Assembly (NCBI RefSeq): GCF_011397635.1
Contig: NC_064756.1
Location: 37,708,133 to 37,772,132, forward strand
Source: Epinephelus fuscoguttatus
Lineage: Eukaryota > Chordata > Actinopteri > Perciformes > Serranidae
Length of the DNA stretch: 64,000 bases
Direction: 5' to 3'
The position numbers were made by a program, and so were the translations under genes. Each line of letters starts with the position of its first letter. The stretch's first letter is position 1. Positions 55,943 to 64,000 of this stretch are shown here, piece after piece. The notes under the pieces were generated by a model that worked only from the letters and a program-made list of their open reading frames with translations, did no database searches and had not been told where the DNA came from.

Positions 55943-56706
55943 TAGAGTTCTCAACGGGCCCAAAAATTCAACCCGAAACCGAAATGACGAGGGACTTGAA
56001 GCCCGAAACCAGCTCGGACCGACATCATCACATACTTCCGAGCCTAACTGAACCTGAGTTTTTTTTTTTTTTTTTTCTTAAATGGAAGGGGGAAAAAAAT
56101 GATGCTCCCCCTGTGCGCCTCAGCAGTCTGGCTTCCCTGGCTCAAATACAATATTTTTAATTACGTAAAGTCAACCAATCATTCATGTCCAAAATAATAT
56201 TACCAGACAGACAGGCTTCAACATCAGCGTGGGGGAGAGCAACCATTGCGCATCATGTAGCGCTGCGCTACATGATGCGCATATCTCTTGTTTTAGTATT
56301 ATTATTATAGCCCTATTATCATCCCCCTTACACACACACAGCAGACGATACTTCAACTTCAACTCGAACACTTTATTAAAAACGGTAACTATAACCTTCA
56401 AACATCAACAACATAACTTGAATAATGAATGGATTTGGAATAATCTTAACAGACATGCATATTTTCTTCCTCACAGGCTGCTCATAAGTGAGAACCATGG
56501 ACAGCAGCATTGTGTGTTAGTGCTGCTGTCACACCCTCACACAGTGCGCTTCTCTGACAGACACACTTTTTTTTTTTTTCCTCTCTCTCCGCTGTCCGAG
56601 CCCGACTCAGCCCGCCCCGATTAACTTAATTAGTCGGCCCAAACCGACCCGATCCGTCGGGCTCATTCAGGTCGGGCTTGGGCTCGGGTTGAAATTGAGA
56701 ACTCTA
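55943..56706. mobile_element. hAT-type MITE with 8-bp TSD
   Basis: The ends TAGAGTTCTCAA and TTGAGAACTCTA are perfect inverted repeats, flanked by the identical 8-mer GATTGAAT (55935-55942 and 56707-56714). Subterminal CCCGAAACCGAAA-type motifs on the left match GGGCTCGGGTT on the right. It has no transposase. A long palindrome lies near its middle. Confidence 0.95.
56247..56281. repeat. Perfect 35-bp palindrome
   Basis: Arms of 17 bp (56247-56263 and 56265-56281; core GCGCATCATGTAGCGC) are separated by a single T. It lies inside the hAT-type MITE. Confidence 0.95.
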
Positions 56707-56714
56707 GATTGAAT

Positions 56715-58070
56715 AGCTAACTGTTTAAAAGTTACTTTATCAGTTAATGTTATGAAGTAACCAACACCAGATCCATAGTGTACCTGAGCAAGCTGGCTAC
56801 CTTAGCTTGCTAGCTCACTAATGTTACTGCTAGCAAAACAGAGGCACTAGGAATGAGTCTTAAAACCTGGAAATGAATTTGCATTTTTGCACTCCCAGTT
56901 TCCTTCTCTTATTTTTTTTTCCTTTTTCTTTTTTTGTCATGACAGTGGTGTTCATTTGTGAAGATTATCTTGCTGAACAAAACATTTAAGTATCATAAAT
57001 GTTTGTTACAGATCTTATTTTCTGCAATGAGGGAACAGATTAGATGCTAACTTCCACATTAGCCTACAAAAAAAAACAACAAAAAAACAACAACCCATCA
57101 TCCCTGGAGCACTCTTTACTATCTGAGTGCATTTGTAGTTGGCTAGCTTGCCAAATCACTTCCCCAGCTAACATGATCCATGATACTAACTTATGTATGA
57201 TGACAATCCACCTTATTTTCGAACATGGAAGTAAATAGTGATCAACTTACGTGTTTTTGTGCGTGACTTCCCGTCAGCTGCTTTCCCTCATGCTCTCCCT
57301 TATAGGAGCTAACGGTGCAAGCTAATTTTTTTCAATTTTCAGTTGTTTATGTTAGTCAATCAGTTAGTTAGTTAGTCTGTGTATTTTATATAGATAACTA
57401 TGCCCACGCTTCCGTTATCCGGTAATTGCCAGTAAAAATAATTCCGTTGAAATGCGAATAAATCGCACGTCAATCAAAAACTATGAACCAAAAAAGCACA
57501 ATCTATCCTGAGTGAGACAAACTGCTTGATCCCCATCTCTAGTGTACCAGCAGAGAACCTGCAGAACTGAATCAGCAAAAAACACACTGGGCCACACAGC
57601 CTCTCTACCTGAGCAGCTGAAGCTGCGGCTTGCACCCTCAGCATACAGACACACAGATGGTGCTTCTGCATGCCAGCCAAACGTGTGCGCAACTGCGAGA
57701 AATAAATATGAGGTGTACGCTGCTTATCTATCTTTTTTTTTCATTTTCTTTCTTTCTTTCTTTCTTTCCTTCTGTTAGCGACATACACTCATAACACAGG
57801 ATGGGTTGTTTTTATTGACTGAGTTGATTATTAAAGCCTTTGGAAACACAGCTTGAAATAGTAAAAATGCACATAGTATATCAAAGTCGAGTGTCTCATT
57901 AATCATCCACAAAAGTCTGAGTGAAAATAACCATTAATAACTATTAGAAAACCTGGTTTAAGAACAGCTCATTTTGCTGTTTAGACCACTTGCCAGGACA
58001 GAATGGGCGTGGCAGATAACGCTCTGATTGACAGCTCCCTCGTTTTGATTGACATCTCCCTGGCTCAACA
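56715..58070. other. Intergenic DNA upstream of the ballast-domain gene
   Basis: No gene seen. A (TTTC)n microsatellite lies at 57739-57770. Sequence directly upstream of 58071 (GGGCGTGGCAGATAACG near 58004) may hold the promoter of the next gene; no terminal repeat of an element was recognised. Confidence 0.45.
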
Positions 58071-60766
58071 ATGGCTGCCACAAATTTAATACAGCCTTAC
58101 ATGTTTGAGCCCTCTGATGATTCAGAGGACGAAGCAGAAGCCCTGCCAGCTAAAAATGATTCCTTTCAGGTGGTCACTGAATGGTAAGTTTCAAAATGTT
58201 TTGTGATTCATATTAATGTTACTTCGTGGAATAATTAGCATAACTTTTACATGCAATGTTAGTTGAGATGAATGACAACGGGAGGCTAGCGCTTTGCCTT
58301 TCTTCATTGAGATACGTTTTCATTGAAAACATAAATCTGCTCCATTTTTCTGATAATAGCCTTTTTCATTCAAACACATCCAGTCTTAATAGATTAAATA
58401 TGTATTTACTCTGACACACACACTGACCCTCAAAGCGGGAGAGACCGGTGCCGGCCAGCCGTCTCTCTGGCGTTGTGTAGAAGTATTTGCCCACCTCGAA
58501 TAATGTTCCCCTCCGGCTAAAATTGTGTTGTTTCCCGCAGCATCACCTCCGCGATTGGGGATATGTTTATGCATAGCAAAGCTAACTGCTTGGGGTTGGG
58601 GTTAGGGGTGAGGAAGGGTGCACATTACGTCCCCTCCCCGCGAGGGGAGGGCCCGGTGTCCTGAGCTCTATAAAATCTGTCATCTGACGTTTTCATTCAG
58701 GTGAATAAAAGTTTTAGTTTAGATAATCAAGATATTTTTCTGTCATGCCACCTTGATTATTCCAGTGAGCTTTCAGTTTTGCAACTCAGTCAAGTCTCAA
58801 AATATTTGCAGGAGTCAGTTTTGCGCTTGGACGTGTATTCATACAATCAGCGTGTACTGTGTGTAGCCTACTGTAAAATGCTGATGTGCCCGGCTAATGA
58901 AGTGAATATTGTGAAGTCAGTACTGACTAATTGAACCATATTTGTAATCGCAGGTGTTCGTGTGGAGAGTGCCAGATGATGCTGACAATGGCAGAAAACA
59001 TTTGCTGCCAGGTGGTTACAGCAGTGTGTAGCATAATATAATACAATAAACAGTAATAAACAAATTCATTCTTTATTTCATTCTCATCTCATTCATTCAT
59101 TGTCAAATCTCATAGTCAATGTTCTGTTATAACTAACTCAAGTAATTGGGCATAGGGACAGAAAACATTTATACAGTGTTGAGGAAAAAACAGTAATAGT
59201 ACAGTAATTAAACTAGTAGTTTAACTACATTTTGCAATTGATTGTTGGTAGTTCAACTACATTCATATATGCAGTGATTAAAGTAGTTAAATAACTTTTT
59301 TGTTGCTATTTTTGGTGTAGTTAATTACTGAAACCACTAACAGTTTTGGGCCTTAAGAGAAAAGGAATGATTTGGCTATACAGTAGTTTGAATCTGAATT
59401 TGTAAAACTAAACTTGACTATATAGATGTCAATTAGTCATGAATATTGATCATTTCTATTGTTCAGAAAAAGTTGTGATATTTTAGAATTTCACTGGAAA
59501 ACTGAGTAATCCTGCAAGGTGCAATAAATCCACCTGGATTCTAGTTTGTGGAAGGCAAGTGTCTGTGAACATTAATGTACACAAAACCAAAAGCTGAAAT
59601 GTTTTACACATTTAAGCATTTGTTTTTTGTTCATACCAAAACAATAAAGGTCAGGAATAGGTGTGAGGAGCTTCCAGAGCCTCCAAGATGTATGACCCTT
59701 CATCCAGGGCTCTAACCTGTGTGCCTCAACCCCTACACCCTACAAAATGCCCTAAATATGTATAGGGCAAATTATGGACCCCCACCCGATAGAGAGAGAG
59801 CAGCATAAGTATTGGATAATTCAGTGTCTGACATAATATAATACAGGAATTGATACTGCATTCACCTTGTTCATAACTTCTTATTTAAAAAAATGCAAAT
59901 ACTGCTTTTATCATGTGTGCACAACTACACACACAGCATTAAACAGGGTTCCCACACATTTTTACCAGCGAATTTTCAAAACTTTTCCATATTGTTTCCA
60001 TAATATTTTATCCCATTTCAATTACTTCATTTAAGTTGTATTAGTAGGGGACAAGAAACAATAGCCCCAAAACAATGTATTCAAAACTTCCATTCAAAAT
60101 TTCCTAAACATTCTGTTAATTCCAAACAATTTCCAGGCCCGGAAAACTGTTTTTCTGATTTCAACTTTTTGAGAAACATAAAAAATTAAGATAAAACAAT
60201 AAAAACTAGAATCAGCTTTGTTTCCCTTAGTCTTCAGCTGAGAGTCTGCAAAAGATAGAAGCCAGTGTAAAGAGGCTAAAACCGGGATGATGTGTTTTTT
60301 CTGGTTAAAAGCCTGACCGCTGTGTTCTGTGCAGTCTGCAGCTGCTCTACAGTTTACAGCTTAATCAATTTGGCCAGTAGATGGCAGTATTTGAATGTTT
60401 GTATTGCTGGAGGTAGCAAGAGCTTGTTCATCCGGCTGCCATCTGGCAAAATGATAAATAAATGTTATATCAACTAAGCAGCAAAGCAGCCAGGTGATAG
60501 GTCAGACTATGAGACAAAACAGAGAAGGAGGGAGGGAGAGGAGGTGGGTTACAATATGTTTTTATGTTTTCTGATACAAGATTTATACTTGTTTATTACA
60601 GGCGAGCCCGCTATCTGGCCTACAGGCAGTTTTGAGCTGGTGCTGGGGCTATTTAGGAAGACGGAATAGGGTGGTCATACCTTTCTGTGTGGTGCTCAGA
60701 ATCCACCGCGAGTACCCAGATGAGGAGGATGAATATGTGGGTTTCAGGCCATCCCTGGACGACTGA
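58071..60766 (+). pseudogene. Free-standing P2X7 ballast-domain-like protein, lightly damaged
   Basis: Four exons with consistent phases: 58071-58183 (MAATNLIQPYMFEPSDDSED...), 58954-59011 (CSCGECQMMLTMAENICC), 59650-59759 (ELPEPPRCMTLHPG..PVCLN) and 60602-60766 (RARYLAYRQF...WCWGYLGRRNRVVIPF, ending VGFRPSLDD). The Cys-rich WCSCGEC and CC motifs, the RC..LHPG motif and the WCWGYLGR..RVV segment follow the C-terminal cytosolic 'ballast' domain of vertebrate P2X7 receptors, which binds zinc and guanine nucleotide. No ion-channel part is present; in fish such free-standing copies are often multicopy. Lesions: a TAA in exon 3 (about 59712-59714) and a 1-nt deletion in exon 4 after RQF. Its coding end overlaps that of the - strand gene by 23 bp. 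Confidence 0.75.
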
Positions 60767-63657
60767 AGCGGGAGACATAGTTGGCGATAACTTCTCCCTT
60801 CTCCGGCCTCTCGTACTGGCTGCACAGGGGCTCTGGGACTGACACTGCCTTTAGTTGTTCCACGAAGGGAGCAGGGTCATGGAGCACTTCGTTGAACAGG
60901 AGGTTCAGGAGTTCATCAACATAGCCTAAATAAAATGATGTTTTTGTAAAATGTTCATGACAGTTATTTGTTATTATTATTATTGTTATTATTATTTGAT
61001 TGTTAATAAACATTTATTAATAAACATTTTCTACTCACGACAAGTTTGTGGCGTTTTCACTTGCTCAACGGAGGGTGCACCCTTCTTGGCCTTGGGAAAG
61101 CAGACTCTGTATCTAAGGTCTCCTTGAGCAGTCCTCGCCTGGCAGTGGCCAGCATTTTCATTAAAATTAAATGCAGTCAGGTAAAGCCTGAAATGAAGGC
61201 ATTTTATTGAGTAGCTCACACAGCAGTACAGTAGCTCCCAACCCTTGTCCTTGTCCAATCAGGTGTGTTGGAAGAGGAACACATTTAAAACGTGCAGGAC
61301 AGTGGGTCCCCAAGATTAGGATTAGGAACCACCGGTTTAGTGGACATTATAACATTTGTATATTTATATCTACCTGCACAACATCCCATGGTATGAAAAG
61401 GCCACATTTTTGGGTGCAAACTTCAGGATGACACTGTGGAACACCTCCAGGTTAGATGTCTGGTGCAGTGGGCTGAGCTTGGAGATGTCTTTGAGAAGAC
61501 GCTTGTTCTCCAGCACTTTTTCTAGCCTGTAGTATGGTTTGGTGGCTAGATTTTTGTGAAGACATGAAACAAAGAAAAATATTGAAAACATGCATAGAAA
61601 CACATAAAATATAAGCATGTGCTAAATACTTAATTTCTGAAGTGAATTGTCATTCAGTGCATACCCGGCTTTAGCCACTTTGAGGTGCTTGTGGTAGGCC
61701 CATGCAGGCAGGCACGGAACAGGGAATCTTCATGCATGTGGATATTTTGGATGTGGTTCATCAGGGACGTCCACTTGGCACAGTCTCTCCCCCACTTGAG
61801 GAGTTTGCAGCTGACCAGTAAAGGTGGTTCTTGATGCTTGCCTGCCATTTCTTTATTTTCTCACATCCATTCTCCTTCGTGACTCCCTCCACTTTTTTGT
61901 TAATGCCTGTGGGATGCATTCATGACACATGTAAAAATAAATTATGTAAACTATGATAAATATAAACCTATCAATAACAATTCTTTATTGATTATGATAC
62001 CTTTTGCAACGTGCCATACGTCATAATAGTGCATGATGTCTGGTCTCTGCTCCCTAAGGTACTTCTGAACTTGTGGGTGTCGGTCAGTCACAAGAGAAGC
62101 CGCCTTCACACCAGATTCATCCAGGAATGCCAGACTGCGAATCAGGCCCTCCTTCTCCATCCGCACACTGCCACCCACCTCATTGCTCTATTGATTACAG
62201 GAGAAAAAGTTAGCTGCAGATGTTCAAGGATATGATAACATAATTACATAGGATCACCATTGTAATATAAGATATTAAAATATAATTCAAAATGTTGTCC
62301 CATTTAAATTCAGTGTCAATTTCAGTGTTATATTCAATATAAAAAGTTACCTGAATAAGCTGAATATCAACAACTCTGTTTGTGTCAAGGTCCATCATTG
62401 AATAAGCGCCAAACTTAGCAGAGTGTCCAAGGCTGTCAGCTCTCATGTCCCCTCCCAGCCAAACGTGCTCCTTCTGCTTTAGGTCCAGAAGAAGGCTTTA
62501 CTGATCCATTTTCCATTTGTGGATGATGGCAGGTTGAATATAGGACTTTACATGCTTATTGAATGTTGTTCTCGACAGTGTCTTTATACGCAGAGCTGAG
62601 AGAACCTGGTAAACACATTATTGATATTGGTCAATAACTGTAGACTGTGTTGAAATGTCAGCTGTCACACAAATTTATATTCTTCTGACTGAAACTTAGA
62701 ATTTCTGTCATACCTTATTCATCTGAACCATAGAGGTTCCTGTGAAATAAACAGCCGCAGAGAGATGGATATTCCCTGCAGGGGAGCTGCCAATAAGTGG
62801 TTGGCTGTCCCACTTCCTGGTGTACATGCAGGTCTGGTGGGTGCATTGCTGGTCCACAGACAGGAGAGTGCCTCTGGTGTATGTTTTAACCACACAGGAT
62901 CTTGAACATATAGGACAGATGTTGAACAAATCCAGCAGGCAGTCTTCGTACACGATATACTTGGCCATGTCTTGGATTGATTTGACAGGTGGTCTATTGA
63001 TGGTAGAAAAAGACAAGATATAACATTTCATGACATGTTCATAACAGGTAAACATGCAGTCACATAACACAGACAACATATGCATGCTTTACTTCTCGGT
63101 TGTAGAATCATCATCTATGCTTTGAAGATATGTGGAATCATCTGGGTCCATGAATGTTGTATCCTCAGACTCCAGAGAGGATGGCAGATCAGATAATTCC
63201 AGCCGTGGTTGCTTGCAAGGTGGAGAGTCACACTGCCCGGCCACTTTCTGTGGTGTTGAGGTGAAGCCCTGATGGTATCAGTACCCACACCGATGGTTAA
63301 CACAGAGACCTTTGCTTGGCAGGCTGCACAAATAATGAATAAAAAAAGCCTCATTTTCAAACAAAATGGCCTTATTTTCCAAATGAATGGAATAAAACAC
63401 ATTATAATTTAACATGAGGAGAACTCCATTTATAGGCAGTTTATGCAATCTGAAAACATAAGCACGAGTAGCTTCATACCATTGCTCCTTTTTTTCTCCA
63501 AGGTTCCTTTGGACAGCTGCGTGCTCACAGACTTGCTTCGCCAGGCTGTATCAGTCTGGCATCCAATCACCCGGCTAGTGATACAAGGTTCAGGCTGAAC
63601 CTCATACTGGCAGCCAACACTCATTTTGGTGCGGGATGGTACGGCCACACAGGCAAT
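60744..63657 (-). pseudogene. Multi-exon DDE-transposase-like gene, 5' end outside window
   Basis: Nine exons with GT-AG borders on the - strand: 63657-63480, 63323-63093, 62993-62714, 62605-62351, 62187-62001, 61906-61665, 61546-61374, 61187-61039 and 60925-60744. They encode a variable N-terminal part, a Cys-rich zinc segment (FNICPICSRSC...CTHQTC), and a core with WLGGDMRADSLGHSAKFGAY, LVTDRHPQVQKYLREQ and IMHYYDVWHVAKG. The spaced Asp residues suggest a DDE nuclease fold. The C-terminal part holds NHLYWSAAN, SPLHQTSNLEVFHSVILKFA and NENAGHCQAR, ending SRFSRPGMA. I favour a Kolobok-like transposase but cannot confirm this. Lesions: frameshift near 63270, TAA at 62498-62500, frameshift near 61785. 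A further upstream exon may end at 63743. Confidence 0.7.
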
Positions 63658-63742
63658 CTGTGCAGGTGGAAGATAATTCTGAAATTAGGCTAACTTCAAT
63701 ATACACAACATGCTTGACATTATCATAGTTAACACAGACTAC

Positions 63743-63800
63743 CTGCAAAGTTAATTTCAGCTGAGAAATGTGTAAAGTTGCATCAAAAATACCCAGAGGT
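63743..63800 (-). other. Possible upstream exon of the DDE-like gene
   Basis: The - strand encodes LPLGIFDATLHISQLKLTLQ followed by GTAGTC, a possible splice donor, 86 bp upstream of the first certain exon. I found no good acceptor or ATG, so this is tentative. Confidence 0.3.
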
Positions 63801-63829
63801 AAAGAGGTAGCACACACAGAAAGTTAACA

Positions 63830-64000
63830 AATCTCCATTTCACCAATTTATTTCGGCCACGTCAAATAAACATGCTAACATTTCGGCCTAGTGGCCTTCA
63901 TAAGAGCATGAAAGAAAGTGGAGGTCATGTCATGTGCTCCTATTTCGTTGTTTTCATTTAGTTTTTAATGAAATAAAGGCTGTTTCATATTCTGTTCTCC
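63830..64000. other. Start of another dispersed repeat at the window edge
   Basis: ATTTCGGCC(A/T) occurs twice (near 63850 and 63883), with TGGCCTTCATAAGAGCATGA after it, a motif seen in fish dispersed repeats. It runs out of the window. Confidence 0.3.

Noticed and set aside
58071..60766. A true P2X7 receptor gene
   Set aside because: No P2X channel exons or transmembrane segments are present; the gene starts with its own ATG just before the ballast-like region.

Overview
This window looks like chromosomal DNA from a teleost fish. The only host gene that appears intact is a seven-exon short-chain dehydrogenase, dhrs11, on the + strand at 22163-25866. The rest is a dense pile of transposable elements of types common together in ray-finned fish: a DIRS-type tyrosine-recombinase retrotransposon, an L1/Tx1-like LINE, four Tc1-like transposons, PIF/Harbinger elements with Myb or MADF partner genes, hAT elements with 8-bp target duplications, two LTR families, and many short TIR elements (MITEs). 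No rRNA, tRNA or CRISPR was recognised. All calls come from reading the sequence; no database search was run.

Layout. 1-1970: AT-rich DNA with a ~180-bp tandem repeat and a 19-bp-arm hairpin. 1972-17187: a DIRS element on the - strand (gag at right, RT/RNase H and recombinase at left, inverted terminal repeats at both ends). It is split by a ~10-kb block holding an LTR and an L1-like LINE, and the LINE is itself split by a Tc1 transposon and carries a very GC-rich ~1-kb tract after ORF2. 17.2-22 kb: MITEs, microsatellites and an unidentified membrane-protein-like exon. 22.1-26 kb: dhrs11, whose third intron holds a Tc1 remnant with a TTAA-type MITE inside it. 26-31.8 kb: intergenic DNA with a palindromic MITE and a second copy of the LTR. 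31.8-38 kb: an interval bounded by ~240-bp inverted repeats and containing a hAT element (8-bp TSD) and a Tc1 element. 38-41 kb: a broken Harbinger unit with two MITEs nested in its transposase. 41-44 kb: LINE ORF1-like and pogo/Tigger-like remnants. 44.6-47.45 kb: a TIR element containing a Tc1 element and an exon resembling the P2X7 ballast-domain family. 49.7-53.7 kb: a Harbinger element with TTA target duplications, a MADF-BESS gene and a transposase with an internal gap. 54.2-55.1 kb: a solo LTR with a 5-bp TSD. 55.9-56.7 kb: a hAT MITE with a 35-bp palindrome. 58-64 kb: a convergent pair of multi-exon genes.

The most interesting block is the last one. A four-exon + strand gene encodes a free-standing protein of the P2X7 C-terminal 'ballast' zinc-domain family. 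A - strand gene of at least nine exons encodes a DDE-transposase-like protein. Their 3' coding ends overlap by 23 bp. Both carry a few inactivating lesions, as decayed mobile-element genes would. An exon of the same ballast-domain family lies inside the TIR element at 46.7 kb. This suggests, but does not prove, a two-gene DNA transposon that carries the ballast domain.
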